Shown: piece by piece, positions 1 through 8,906 of the stretch
Layout: the number at the start of each line of letters is the position of its first letter
How positions within the stretch are numbered: the first letter of the stretch is position 1
DNA from: Photobacterium angustum
GTDB lineage: Bacteria; Pseudomonadota; Gammaproteobacteria; Enterobacterales; Vibrionaceae
Assembly: GCF_003026365.1 (NCBI RefSeq)
Contig: NZ_PYOM01000008.1
Coordinates: 158,982 to 222,981, forward strand
Length of the DNA: 64,000 bases
Direction of reading: 5' to 3'
Notes under the pieces: generated by a model
The model's input: the letters and a program-made list of their open reading frames with translations, nothing else
Databases searched by the model: none
What the model was told of the DNA's origin: nothing
Position numbers and translations under genes: made by a program

Positions 1-165
1 AAAGGTGCTATGGTACCGCAGTTTGATAAAGCGGTCTTTTCTGGCAAAGCAATCAGTACCAGCGAAGCGTTAAAAAAGAAAAATAATAACTTACGTGGAT
101 TAATTCCAGAGCCTGTAAAAACTAAATTTGGTTGGCATATTATTAAAGTTCTTTATACCGTTTAA
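1..165 (+). CDS. ppiC: PpiC-type peptidyl-prolyl cis-trans isomerase (C-terminal part)
   Basis: Only the last 54 residues are in the window; the frame is open from base 1 and stops at 163-165. The reading matches the end of E. coli PpiC, a small cytoplasmic parvulin that isomerises Xaa-Pro bonds: GAMVPQFDKAVFS corresponds to GQMVPAFDKVVFS, and the end KFGWHIIKVLY is the parvulin tail with its conserved His. Between VFS and KFG lies a segment about 15 residues longer than in E. coli PpiC, rich in Lys and Asn. A good terminator follows. The family call is firm; the rest of the gene is outside the window. Confidence 0.88.
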   Translation, partial: KGAMVPQFDKAVFSGKAISTSEALKKKNNNLRGLIPEPVKTKFGWHIIKVLYTV

Positions 166-196
166 TCTATTTATTAAACAGGCTTGAATTTATATT

Positions 197-223
197 AACG
201 CTCTCATTCTAGAGCGTTTTTTA
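197..223 (+). terminator. Rho-independent terminator after ppiC
   Basis: ACGCTCT (198-204) pairs with AGAGCGT (211-217) across a 6-base loop and runs into a T tract. It sits 33 bases after the ppiC stop. Confidence 0.85.
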
Positions 224-389
224 TGCTTAATAGATACATAACAACCTTATTGATGGTATCAATTGGTTGCCATTATTCAATTATCCGTGTGAATAAGGTG
301 GTCAATTTACATTGATTTACGCTTTAAAGCTGTTTAATTAATCTGTTTTTCCATAGTATTAATATATGCCCTTTTTATGGAGAATGACG

Positions 390-1049
390 ATGAAAGGTTT
401 ATTCGATCAGTTAATAAATCAAGCTAGTAATTATATTGATAAGGGAAAAGCCACATCGAACTCAAGCACTTCTGATTTATTAAAAGGAGCAACGGCTGGT
501 GGGGTAGTCGGCGCATTATTAGGTAATAAAAAAAGTCGCAAATTAGCAAAAAAATATGGCGGTAAAGCAGCCTTAATTGGTGGTACTGCCGTGATTGGCA
601 CTGTAGCTTATCAGGCTTATAAGAAATGGTCGCAAGAATCATCACACGCCTCTAATACGGCAATGGACTCACAGTCTACGATTTCCCCAAATACTCAATT
701 AAGAACAAACCAAGACTTATTAGTTCAAGCAATGATTTTTGCAGCAAAAGCTGATGGTCATATTGACGAACAAGAAAAAACAGCGATAGCACAATGGATG
801 ATTGAAAATGGGATCACCCATGATATTGAAACGGTGATTGTTCGCTGGCTAAATGCACCGTTAGATCCTCAAGTTATTGCAGCGCAAGTTAGCGGTTTAG
901 AGCAAGCATCTGAAGTTTATTTAGTTACATTATTGGCTATTGATGTCGATCATTTCTTAGAGCGTGCTTATCTCGACGCATTAGCTAATGCATTAAAACT
1001 ACCTGAAGGCTTAGTTCAGCGAATAGAAGAACAAGCAAATGTTATGTAG
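390..1049 (+). CDS. yebE: YebE-like DUF533 / TerB-fold protein
   Basis: A 219-residue protein, the same length as E. coli YebE. Residues 30-75 are Gly/Ala-rich with a likely membrane-associated hydrophobic stretch (AALIGGTAVIGTVAYQAY). Residues from about 110 to the end form an acidic helical TerB-like domain with the telling pattern AKADGHIDEQEK. Upstream in-frame ATGs exist at 366 and 384. I chose 390 because GGAG at 379-382 is 7 bases before it. The biochemical role of the family is not established; some members respond to envelope stress. The gene stands alone between two terminator-like hairpins. Confidence 0.78.
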   Translation: MKGLFDQLINQASNYIDKGKATSNSSTSDLLKGATAGGVVGALLGNKKSRKLAKKYGGKAALIGGTAVIGTVAYQAYKKWSQESSHASNTAMDSQSTISPNTQLRTNQDLLVQAMIFAAKADGHIDEQEKTAIAQWMIENGITHDIETVIVRWLNAPLDPQVIAAQVSGLEQASEVYLVTLLAIDVDHFLERAYLDALANALKLPEGLVQRIEEQANVM

Positions 1050-1074
1050 TGATTGATTTAACAAAGCTGATATA

Positions 1075-1098
1075 AGGGGCTAATTGAATATAGCCCCT
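1075..1098. terminator. Hairpin between convergent genes
   Basis: AGGGGCTA (1075-1082) pairs with TAGCCCCT (1091-1098), loop of 8 bases. The T tract is poor on the + strand and slightly better on the - strand (TTATATC), so termination is plausible but not certain. Confidence 0.45.
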
Positions 1099-1109
1099 GA
1101 GTGCAAATG

Positions 1110-1430
1110 TTACTTTGTTTGACCCGCAGGCATAGAACTGTTGATTCTGACTGGACCTAAACCAATAACACACTGTTTATATCCTTTTTCCCAGCCTTTT
1201 AGGTATGCTGTTCTATTTACAGTATCAAAGCTATTTACTATATCTTTGGATGGTAAAAACTGCGCTTCCATGGCATTTTTACAACCATCGTCATATCCTT
1301 TTTTTTCTGCTGGCGCTGTATCTTGTTTTACGAATTTTGTGATCACTTGTGGCTCAGATTGCGGTACAGTTTGTGTCGCGCAACCTGAAATCAATAAAGT
1401 TAAGCCAATGAATGGTAAATATCTATTCAT
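1110..1430 (-). CDS. Small lipoprotein of unknown function
   Basis: A 106-residue protein with a classic lipoprotein signal: MNRY, a hydrophobic core and lipobox LISGC with the lipidated Cys near residue 17. The mature part has two related motifs, KKGYDDGC around residue 45 and LKGWEKGY around 78, each a Gly-aromatic-x-x-Gly step with a nearby Cys, which suggests an internal duplication or a disulphide. No family was recognised. It is likely anchored in the outer membrane facing the periplasm. It converges with the YebE-like gene. Confidence 0.6.
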   Translation of the reverse strand: MNRYLPFIGLTLLISGCATQTVPQSEPQVITKFVKQDTAPAEKKGYDDGCKNAMEAQFLPSKDIVNSFDTVNRTAYLKGWEKGYKQCVIGLGPVRINSSMPAGQTK

Positions 1431-1590
1431 AATATACTCAGTTATATGTTCAATTTTACTATTGTTATAAAACTATAAGTAAAATTCTTATAATTCCTAT
1501 TTGGTATATTATTGCTGTATCCTTAATGAAAGTGTAACCAATGTCATAGTGGCTGATAATGTGAGTATTTTAAGCGATAAACTAAATGGA

Positions 1591-1872
1591 CTATTGCTTA
1601 AGCGATACAATGATCTCTTTCGAAGAGCGAGTATCACTCCAGTTTAATAATTTTGAATAAAAGTACTTCAGCATTATCAGATAGATACTGATGAGGCTGA
1701 AACTGGTTATGGCACTAATACCTTGTTGGAAATGATTTTCACCAGAAAGAAGTAAGATTAAGCCAAGACTGATCCCAAGTGATGAAATCATTAGCCATAG
1801 CGGAAAACTAAGCCTAAAAAATTGATAGAAATGGAACAATACAGAGAAGATTACTTTCTTTAAATGAAACAT
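1591..1872 (-). CDS. Small two-helix membrane protein, unknown
   Basis: A 93-residue protein with two hydrophobic segments (about residues 22-42 and 50-68), a basic N-terminus and a polar tail. A purine-rich AGGGG lies about 8 bases before the ATG on the minus strand. No family was recognised and there is no operon partner. It is reported because length, start site and membrane pattern are coherent. Confidence 0.45.
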   Translation of the reverse strand: MFHLKKVIFSVLFHFYQFFRLSFPLWLMISSLGISLGLILLLSGENHFQQGISAITSFSLISIYLIMLKYFYSKLLNWSDTRSSKEIIVSLKQ

Positions 1873-2024
1873 AATACACCCCTAAGCTAAATTGTTACCT
1901 AGTTATTAAATTATTCCAGTTAGTGATGAGAGTGAAGTGCGGTAATAAGATTTTGTGTCGTTGCTCATAGTTTGATGGTAACGATAAGACGGTATTGTGC
2001 CTAATCGTTATAGCCATATCATAA

Positions 2025-3098
2025 TTATTTTTTTGGTTCTGGCAGGGTTGGTTTAGGAATGTAACGGCCTAAACGATCAATTTTTCTTTTTTTGGAGAAG
2101 AACATTTCAAGTTCAATCATTACGCCAGGGTTGGCGTGATAGTTATATTCACGAGGGAATTCTAGCTGCGGACGAATACCTAAATATAACCAGTGTTTGT
2201 AAATGCGTTTATTCCACGTTGCAGATATCCAATAGTTTGTGACTTCTTTATTTTCTCCTGTATCAGCACTGATCCCTGTTGAGTACTCGAATAGGATTTT
2301 ATCGTCGTAGCGATGGAACAATTCAAATTGTTGCAACAGTTCCCATTTGTCGTCTTCTTTTAAGTACTGTGCACTCGTCGTAGTTTTGAATATTTTCGAG
2401 TGTTCAGGGTTTATTGCGTAATAGCCATTAAGTGCACTTAGATAACCTAACCCTTTTGAGTGGTAATAAAAAACTTGTTGCTCGAGCTGGGTTGTCCAGT
2501 TTTCACTAATAGAATCAACGCGTGTAAATCGCATTTTTGTGAAAGGATCAAGCGGAAGTTTTAATTTAATACCAATATCAAAATCTGAATTCCAGTTGCC
2601 AAAGTGGGCATCTTGAAGACGAAATGCACCAACGGTATCGCCAGATGTGGTTTTGTTACCAGTGGCAATACCACGTTGCTTGTTTTCAAGACTATCGAAG
2701 TCGCCTGGCTCTGAATCAATGATCAGTTTCCAGTCTCGTTTAACATGAGGTAGATCAAGTTTAAAATAAACTTTGAAGTCATTATCAACTTTGCCTCGAT
2801 ATGAATAGGACAAACGGTTACGAATCCGTAAATAGCTTCGGTTGGTTAGTGCACTTTCGTCATCGTCTTTAGCTAAGCTTTCGTCAAGGTATTCACCAAT
2901 ATCATGAACGGTGTCAGTAAGTGATTGGTGTGAGTCATCAACCCAATTTGCCATGCTTGATTGATTATCGGGGTCAGTAGTTGTGTCGTTTACGGGGTCA
3001 GCTTGGCTAATACTGGGTATGGTTGAGAGTAAAAAAATGGGTAAGCAAAGCTGTTTATAGCGATCTTTAAATGAGAATAACGGTTTCAATTTATTCAA
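2025..3098 (-). CDS. Putative outer-membrane beta-barrel protein
   Basis: A 357-residue secreted protein with a basic N-terminus, a hydrophobic core (LCLPIFLLSTIPSISQA) and probable cleavage after residue 33. A polar Asp-rich linker follows. From about residue 85 it shows alternating aromatic/polar strands (YLRIRNRLSYSYRGK, WLYLGIRPQLEF) typical of outer-membrane barrels. It ends with a basic Pro-rich tail instead of the usual terminal Phe. The start codon is TTG at 3098; AAGGAAG lies just before it, and a second TTG at 3089 is an alternative. Function is unknown. The barrel call is inference from pattern only. Confidence 0.55.
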   Translation of the reverse strand: MNKLKPLFSFKDRYKQLCLPIFLLSTIPSISQADPVNDTTTDPDNQSSMANWVDDSHQSLTDTVHDIGEYLDESLAKDDDESALTNRSYLRIRNRLSYSYRGKVDNDFKVYFKLDLPHVKRDWKLIIDSEPGDFDSLENKQRGIATGNKTTSGDTVGAFRLQDAHFGNWNSDFDIGIKLKLPLDPFTKMRFTRVDSISENWTTQLEQQVFYYHSKGLGYLSALNGYYAINPEHSKIFKTTTSAQYLKEDDKWELLQQFELFHRYDDKILFEYSTGISADTGENKEVTNYWISATWNKRIYKHWLYLGIRPQLEFPREYNYHANPGVMIELEMFFSKKRKIDRLGRYIPKPTLPEPKK

Positions 3099-3463
3099 AC
3101 TTCCTTTCTGAATACGACCCTATAAATCCAAATAAACATCAGTATAAGATGTTATTTTTACTAAGAATAGAGGTACTTAAATTTTGATGATAGTGCGCTA
3201 ACAAAAGTTTGTTGTCTCAGTTGTTATATATTCATCACCAAATCATCATCTTAATGATGTGTAATCACACTATACTGAAAATAGATTTTATGATTACGTC
3301 CTCATAGCTAGGATATTATTGATACACAGTATTTATCAATCGATTTTGAGTATTGTGGCTGATAGTTACAAAGTTTTTGTGACATAAAGTTTAAATATTA
3401 ATGGTTTATTCTAGAACTTAATGACGGTTTTAGATATTTCTGTTACCAATCATGTGAAACCAA
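3099..3463. other. Intergenic stretch without recognisable gene
   Basis: About 365 AT-rich bases between the divergent barrel gene and the small gene at 3482. It presumably holds both promoters; I see no clear operator, RNA or hairpin. Confidence 0.4.
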
Positions 3464-3481
3464 GTGCACTCGAGGGAATAT

Positions 3482-3760
3482 ATGGACAGTTCAGAGATAG
3501 AAAGCATGAAGCGGGATATGTCAGTTAAAGTTCATGATATTTTTGATAACTTTGAAGAACATAATAATCGCTTACCAACGATGGAAGAGTTTCGCAGTAT
3601 CTTTCATGATTGTGCTGATAACTATTTAGGCCCATTAGATAAACAAATTGTGGATGGTATTAATGCTAATTTAGAGCGTCAACGTATCCGAGAGCAACAG
3701 TTGTGGGATGCTGTGAATGAGCTTGAGTCTGAAGAACGAGTTCGTAGAGACGCAGAATAA
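3482..3760 (+). CDS. Small acidic helical protein, unknown
   Basis: A 92-residue protein rich in Glu, Asp, Arg and Asn, probably helical throughout and cytoplasmic, with no signal or membrane segment. An in-frame GTG at 3464 would add six residues. I prefer ATG 3482 because GAGGGA (3472-3477) sits just upstream. The segment NNRLPTMEEFRSIFHDC has the look of a small helical regulatory or adaptor domain, but no family was recognised. It ends 4 bases before the convergent liuE stop. Confidence 0.5.
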   Translation: MDSSEIESMKRDMSVKVHDIFDNFEEHNNRLPTMEEFRSIFHDCADNYLGPLDKQIVDGINANLERQRIREQQLWDAVNELESEERVRRDAE

Positions 3761-3763
3761 AGT

Positions 3764-4705
3764 TTATGGGCGATGCGCCATAGCTAAAGTAACTTTAGAC
3801 TGTGGGCGTATCCCCAATTGTTGGCAAAATGTCTGACTAACCAATGTGAATTTTTCTAAATCTATGCCAGTTTGGATGTTGAGACCTTGGCATAAGTAAA
3901 TAACATCTTCTGTTGCTACATTACCACTTGCTCCTGGTGCGTATGGGCAACCACCTAATCCCGCAATACTACTGTCTATTGTAGTAATTCCCATCTGCAT
4001 TGCTTGATAAATATTCGCTAATGCTTGTCCATAACTATTATGGAAATGGACGGCGATGGCTTTTGATTGAATATGCTGATTTACACATTCTAACATTGTA
4101 GCAACTCGTAATGGCGTTCCTGTTCCTATTGTGTCTCCCAGTGACACTTGATAACAGCCCATGTTGATGAGAGTCTTTGCAATTTCTGCGACTTGTTGCG
4201 GTGGTGTTTTTCCTTCGTACGGACAATCTATCACACAGGATAAATAAGCACGTACAGGTATTAAGTGTTGATGGGCTATCGCAATAACAGATTCAAATCG
4301 TCGAAGGCTTTCATCAATACTGGCGTGTATATTTTTTTGAGTGAAGGTTTCAGAGCAAGAAGTAAAGATAGCGACTTCATTGGCATTAACGTTAATGGCC
4401 GCTTCTAGCCCTTGTAAATTTGGAGTTAGAGCTGAGTAAAATATATTGGGATGACGTTGAATGTGCGAAAATACACTATCTGAATCAGCCATCGTTGGGA
4501 TCATCTTTGGCGAAACAAATGCACCTGATTCGATATGTGTTAAACCTGTCTGACTCAATTCATTAATCAGCGCTATTTTAAGAGCTGTTGCTTTATCACC
4601 TAATTTTGAAAGGTGAGGTTCGTTTTGTAATCCATCACGGGGACCAACCTCAAAAACGGTAATAGCATCGGGTAGCGATAATTGAAGCTTATTCGTTAAT
4701 GTCAT
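3764..4705 (-). CDS. liuE: Hydroxymethylglutaryl-CoA lyase
   Basis: A 313-residue enzyme that splits HMG-CoA into acetoacetate and acetyl-CoA, the last step of leucine catabolism. The N-terminus has EVGPRDGLQNE, the metal-binding start of the DRE-TIM barrel. HFHNSYGQAL supplies metal-ligand histidines, and GLGGCPYAPGASGN contains the catalytic Cys of the family signature. Its ATG lies 17 bases inside the end of liuC, with GGAG within liuC about 9 bases upstream, so translation is coupled. In related clusters liuD usually sits between liuC and liuE; here they are fused by overlap. Also called mvaB. Confidence 0.93.
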   Translation of the reverse strand: MTLTNKLQLSLPDAITVFEVGPRDGLQNEPHLSKLGDKATALKIALINELSQTGLTHIESGAFVSPKMIPTMADSDSVFSHIQRHPNIFYSALTPNLQGLEAAINVNANEVAIFTSCSETFTQKNIHASIDESLRRFESVIAIAHQHLIPVRAYLSCVIDCPYEGKTPPQQVAEIAKTLINMGCYQVSLGDTIGTGTPLRVATMLECVNQHIQSKAIAVHFHNSYGQALANIYQAMQMGITTIDSSIAGLGGCPYAPGASGNVATEDVIYLCQGLNIQTGIDLEKFTLVSQTFCQQLGIRPQSKVTLAMAHRP

Positions 4706-5492
4706 TGGCTTTACTCCAACTTGGTGGGACTTTATCGAAAAAAGCTTGTATGCCTTCTTGTGCTTGTGGTGAACATCTGACTTTGGCGATTAATTCACTG
4801 GTATAACGAATTAAACACTGATCAATTATTGTGATTTCGCATTGTCTACATAAGGTTTTGACTGTTGCAAGAGCAGCTGGACTATTGGTTAAGATTTGTT
4901 GAATTATTACCTGTTTTTCTTGTTGTATATCATCACAAATATGATGAATTAAACCAAGTTCGTGTGCTTGTTCTACCGTGATTAACTCTGCGGTTAACAT
5001 AAAACGTTTTGCTTGGCGGATACCTATCGCACGACAAACATACGGGGCAATTGTTGCAGGCACTAACCCTAACCTTACTTCACTTAAACAGAATTTAGCG
5101 TTGATACTTGCAATAGCAATATCACAGCAACAAATTAACCCTAATGCGCCCCCAAAAGCAGCACCTTGAACGACGGCAATGGTGGGAGCTGGAAAGTGAT
5201 TGAGTTGATTTAGAAGTTCAGCAAGTTGAGCTGCATCTTTTTGATTATTTTCCTCTGTTTCTAAAGCAATGTTTTTCATCCAATGCAGATCAGCACCCGA
5301 TGAAAAATGTTTACCATTGGCTTCAAGTAGTAGGCCGCGTATCTCTTTGTTTATTTTAAGTTGATTAAGGGCGGTGAGCAGATCACCGATGATTTCAGCA
5401 TTGAAAGCATTCGATTTATCGACACGGTTTAAAGTAATGGTCGCGATATTATTAGGTGAAACCGACACTAAGATATTTGGTTGTGTTTTCAT
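4689..5492 (-). CDS. liuC: Methylglutaconyl-CoA hydratase (enoyl-CoA hydratase family)
   Basis: Crotonase-fold protein of 267 residues, expected to hydrate 3-methylglutaconyl-CoA to HMG-CoA. The oxyanion-hole segments SSGADLHWM and GAAFGGALGL are present, as is the acidic active-site stretch SEVRLGLVPATIAPYV. The frame extends upstream to 5528, but that would overlap liuB. ATG 5492 has AGGTC before it and lies 16 bases after the liuB stop. The substrate assignment rests on its place between the carboxylase and lyase genes, since crotonases are hard to tell apart by motif. Confidence 0.87.
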   Translation of the reverse strand: MKTQPNILVSVSPNNIATITLNRVDKSNAFNAEIIGDLLTALNQLKINKEIRGLLLEANGKHFSSGADLHWMKNIALETEENNQKDAAQLAELLNQLNHFPAPTIAVVQGAAFGGALGLICCCDIAIASINAKFCLSEVRLGLVPATIAPYVCRAIGIRQAKRFMLTAELITVEQAHELGLIHHICDDIQQEKQVIIQQILTNSPAALATVKTLCRQCEITIIDQCLIRYTSELIAKVRCSPQAQEGIQAFFDKVPPSWSKANDINE

Positions 5493-5508
5493 AATATGAC
5501 CTAAAAAG

Positions 5509-7116
5509 TTACATGCGGAAAATACCAAATCGGGTTTCTTTTATAGGGACATGCTGAGTAATTGAAAGCGCCTGGGCTAATACATCACGTGTAGATTTAG
5601 GATCAATAATGCCGTCATCCCATAGCCTTGCACTGGCGAAGTAGGGATGACCTTGTTTGTCATAGAGTTCTAAAATCGGTTGTTTTATTTGTTGTTCGTC
5701 TTGCTCCGTCCACGGTTTATTTTCTCGTTGGCGGATAGCTTGAGTGATTTGTGATAAGACTTCAGCGGCTTGCTCACCACCCATGACGGATATGCGCGCA
5801 TTAGGCCACATCCATAACAGAGTTGGATCATAAGCTCTTCCACACATGCCATAATTCCCTGCGCCGTATGAGCCTCCGATGATAACGGTAAATTTGGGCA
5901 CATTGGCACAAGCAACAGCCATCACCATTTTTGCGCCGTGTTTTGCAATACCTTCTGCTTCAACCCGTTTACCAACCATAAATCCGGTGATGTTTTGTAA
6001 AAACAACAGAGGGATTTTCCGCTTACAGCATAGCTCAATAAAGTGAGCGCCTTTTTGTGCCGATTCTGAAAATAGAATGCCATTGTTAGCAATAATACCA
6101 ACAGGGTGGCCTTCAATAGCTCCAAAGCCACAAACGAGGGTATTGCCATACATGGCTTTAAATTCGTCAAATTCAGAGTTGTCGACTAAACGGGCGATGA
6201 GCTCTTTAATATCAAATGGAATACGGATATTGGTACCCACTATGCCGTAGATGTCATCCATGCTGTATTTCGGTGGGGATGCAGTGGAATTATGATGAGT
6301 GTTTGCACTTGGTATATTGCAACTGGCAATAGCATCACGTGCAAGATTCAATGCATGGGGTTCATCATTAGCATAGTAATCAGCAAGACCTGATGTTTTA
6401 CAATGAACATCGGCACCGCCTAATTCTTGTGCTGTTACTTCTTCACCTGTTGCTGCTTTTACTAAAGGGGGACCAGCTAAATAGATTGTTGCTTGATCTT
6501 TTACCATGATAGACACATCAGCCATAGCTGGAATGTATGCGCCACCTGCAGTGCAAAGCCCCATAACAACAGCAATTTGAGGGATCCCTTTCGCTGACAT
6601 TTGGGCTTGATTGAAAAAGATACGACCAAAATGATCTTTATCGGCAAAAACTTCGGCTTGGTGTGGTAGGTTAGCACCGCCTGAATCAACAATATAAATA
6701 CAGGGAAGATGACACTTTTCAGCGATTTCTTGGGCTCTAAGGTGTTTCTTTACCGTTAGTGGGAAATATGTTCCACCCTTAACCGAAGGATCATTAGCAA
6801 TGATCATACACGCATGCTGGTGGATGTAGCCAATGCCAGTAATAATGCCAGCACAAGGAACGGCTTCGCTATAGACATTTAGTGCGGCAAAAGGTGCAAT
6901 TTCTAACCATGGACTGTGTTTATCAAGTAACTGATGAATTCTTTGTCTTACTGGTTGCTTACCTTGTTTTTTTTGATGTGATAATGCCGATTCTCCACCA
7001 CCTTGATGGATTATCTCTAGGTGGTTATTTAAGTCGTCAACCAACAATTGCATCTCATCCTTATTGTTTTTGAACCATTGGCTGGTTGTATCTACTTTTG
7101 AGGTAAGTTGAGCCAT
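5509..7116 (-). CDS. liuB: Methylcrotonoyl-CoA carboxylase beta (carboxyltransferase) subunit
   Basis: A 535-residue carboxyltransferase that moves CO2 from biotin to 3-methylcrotonoyl-CoA. Recognisable parts are the acyl-CoA-binding region [14 protein letters not shown]...[13 protein letters not shown] and the biotin-binding half with [17 protein letters not shown] and [13 protein letters not shown], in the order and length of MccB. AAGGAG precedes the ATG, 11 bases after the end of liuA. The enzyme needs a biotin-carboxylase/BCCP alpha subunit (LiuD), which I do not find here, so activity depends on a subunit encoded elsewhere. Confidence 0.94.
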   Translation of the reverse strand: MAQLTSKVDTTSQWFKNNKDEMQLLVDDLNNHLEIIHQGGGESALSHQKKQGKQPVRQRIHQLLDKHSPWLEIAPFAALNVYSEAVPCAGIITGIGYIHQHACMIIANDPSVKGGTYFPLTVKKHLRAQEIAEKCHLPCIYIVDSGGANLPHQAEVFADKDHFGRIFFNQAQMSAKGIPQIAVVMGLCTAGGAYIPAMADVSIMVKDQATIYLAGPPLVKAATGEEVTAQELGGADVHCKTSGLADYYANDEPHALNLARDAIASCNIPSANTHHNSTASPPKYSMDDIYGIVGTNIRIPFDIKELIARLVDNSEFDEFKAMYGNTLVCGFGAIEGHPVGIIANNGILFSESAQKGAHFIELCCKRKIPLLFLQNITGFMVGKRVEAEGIAKHGAKMVMAVACANVPKFTVIIGGSYGAGNYGMCGRAYDPTLLWMWPNARISVMGGEQAAEVLSQITQAIRQRENKPWTEQDEQQIKQPILELYDKQGHPYFASARLWDDGIIDPKSTRDVLAQALSITQHVPIKETRFGIFRM

Positions 7117-7126
7117 GGCTTACTCC

Positions 7127-8287
7127 TTAGCGAGCTGATTCTGAGAATAATTCACGTCCAATTAGCATGCGTCTTATCTCTGAAGTTCCTGCACCAATTT
7201 CATAAAGTTTGGCATCTCGTAATAAACGTCCGGCAGGGTAATCATTGATATAGCCATTACCACCGAGTATTTGAATAGTTTCTAACGCCATTTTCGTGGC
7301 TAGTTCAGCACTGAGCAAAATCACTCCAGCTGCATCTTTACGGGTGACTTCACCGCGGTCACAGGCTTTTGCTACGGTGTAAACATAACTGCGAGCAGCA
7401 TTGAGTTGGGTATACATGTCTGCAACTTTAGCTTGGATTAGTTCAAATTCACCAATCGCTTTGCCAAATTGCTTTCGTTCATGTATGTAAGGGATCACGA
7501 CATCCAAACATGATTGCGCAATACCGAGTGGGCCGGCGGCAAGTACTACGCGCTCGAAGTCTAATCCACTCATTAAGACTTTTGCGCCGCGGTCGACGTC
7601 ACCCAGTACATTTTGTTTCGGTACTTTGCAGTTAATAAAAACTAACTCGCAAGTATTTGAGCCACGCATTCCTAATTTGTTGAGCTTTTGCGCAGTAGAA
7701 AAACCATCAAATTGTGATTCGATAATAAAGGCGGTGATTGCTTTGGCTGAGGTGCGGGCATACACCACAAGCGTATTGGCCTCTGGTCCATTAGTGATCC
7801 ACATTTTATTACCGTTGAGAACAAAATGATCGCCGTGATTTTCTGCTTTTAACTGCATACTCATAACATCAGATCCAGCATTGACTTCACTCATTGCCAG
7901 TGCACCAATATGTTCTCCAGTGATTAATGCAGGCAGGTATTGTTGTTTCTGAGCATCATTACCATTTCTAAAGATTTGATTGGCACATAAGTTGGAATGG
8001 GCACCGTAGCTTAATCCGATTGAGGCAGAAGCACGGCTGATCTCTTCCATCACGATAACATGCTCTAAATAGCCCATAGCAGCCCCACCGTATTGTTCAC
8101 CAATGGTGACGCCAAGTAAGCCCATTTGACCTAATGATTGCCAAAGATAGTGGGGAAATTGATTATCTTGATCTATTTCGTTAGCGATAGGGGCAATATA
8201 TTCAGCTGCATATAAGTTAACTTGTTCGCGCAGCATATTGGCAGTATCACCTAAATCAAAGTTGAGCGGTGCGTATTGGCTATTCAT
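7127..8287 (-). CDS. liuA: Isovaleryl-CoA dehydrogenase
   Basis: A 386-residue FAD acyl-CoA dehydrogenase that oxidises isovaleryl-CoA to 3-methylcrotonoyl-CoA. It carries the family stretches [20 protein letters not shown] and [22 protein letters not shown]. Two details favour isovaleryl-CoA over other substrates: the Glu in [13 protein letters not shown], where this subfamily keeps its catalytic base, and [11 protein letters not shown] in place of the usual YEGTSEI. A strong AAAGGAGG precedes the ATG. It is the first enzyme gene of the operon after liuR. Confidence 0.95.
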   Translation of the reverse strand: MNSQYAPLNFDLGDTANMLREQVNLYAAEYIAPIANEIDQDNQFPHYLWQSLGQMGLLGVTIGEQYGGAAMGYLEHVIVMEEISRASASIGLSYGAHSNLCANQIFRNGNDAQKQQYLPALITGEHIGALAMSEVNAGSDVMSMQLKAENHGDHFVLNGNKMWITNGPEANTLVVYARTSAKAITAFIIESQFDGFSTAQKLNKLGMRGSNTCELVFINCKVPKQNVLGDVDRGAKVLMSGLDFERVVLAAGPLGIAQSCLDVVIPYIHERKQFGKAIGEFELIQAKVADMYTQLNAARSYVYTVAKACDRGEVTRKDAAGVILLSAELATKMALETIQILGGNGYINDYPAGRLLRDAKLYEIGAGTSEIRRMLIGRELFSESAR

Positions 8288-8318
8288 GGTAAAGCCTCCT
8301 TTGCGGGAACAGTTGTGA

Positions 8319-8702
8319 CTACTTGTTTTTGTATAGGTCTGATTTTATTAAGGCGTGCTTGCAGCGTTTTTTTGCGCGTTCAAGTTCAATAAGAGTGATA
8401 TCAATATCAGCGCGTTGATGAGTTAGTTGTCGTTGTTTTTGATCGATGATATCGATCATAGAAAGTAGCTGATCATGGCTTTTATTGTCATCGTATAAAC
8501 TGAAGAGTTCCCCGATCTCTTGTAAAGAAAAGCCTAAACGCTTACCGCGAAGTATTAAACCGAGCCGAATTTTATCTCGCCGTCCATAGACACGGTTTAC
8601 GCCGTCTCGTTTCGGTGAAAGCAAGCCTATATCTTCATAAAAGCGAATACTGCGTGGTGTTATTTTAAATTCGTTTGCAAGCTCGCTGATTTTGAAAGTC
8701 AT
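8319..8702 (-). CDS. liuR: MerR-family regulator LiuR
   Basis: A 127-residue MerR-family protein with the N-terminal helix-turn-helix pattern [28 protein letters not shown], then wing [19 protein letters not shown], then a coiled-coil dimerisation helix. CAGGAG lies about 10 bases before ATG 8702; a GTG one codon earlier is possible. LiuR regulates leucine/isovalerate degradation in gammaproteobacteria, and this gene heads the liu operon. The coiled coil ends with a basic stretch containing one Cys and lacks a metal-binding Cys pair, consistent with a small-ligand sensor rather than a metal sensor. Confidence 0.9.
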   Translation of the reverse strand: MTFKISELANEFKITPRSIRFYEDIGLLSPKRDGVNRVYGRRDKIRLGLILRGKRLGFSLQEIGELFSLYDDNKSHDQLLSMIDIIDQKQRQLTHQRADIDITLIELERAKKRCKHALIKSDLYKNK

Positions 8703-8800
8703 CACATTGAGTCTCCTGCAACGTTAGATAGGTAAAAACTTTTCACCTATCGGTTAAGCAGAGCAGTGATTTTGAGTATTAAAATCCCAGCCAATGTTTC

Positions 8801-8815
8801 TTAACGTTTACGTAA
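8801..8815. promoter_or_regulatory. Probable LiuR operator in the liuR / thiolase divergent promoter
   Basis: TTAACGTTTACGTAA lies midway between liuR and the divergent thiolase. It resembles the TTnACGTnAACGT-type sites described for LiuR as I remember them. A half-site-like TTGACGTAAAG recurs at about 8885, just before the thiolase ribosome-binding site. Binding is inferred. Confidence 0.5.
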
Positions 8816-8906
8816 ATGTTAGTGCTATGCTTACAAAAGCGTCAAGAAATCCCCTAATATTCCTGCAAGGCAATGTTTTCTAAATTGACGTAAAGAGGTG
8901 ATTGGT

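Noticed and set aside
1141..1470. 109-codon plus-strand ORF opposite the lipoprotein gene
   Set aside because: It is the antisense shadow of the lipoprotein gene, which has a clear lipobox and start.
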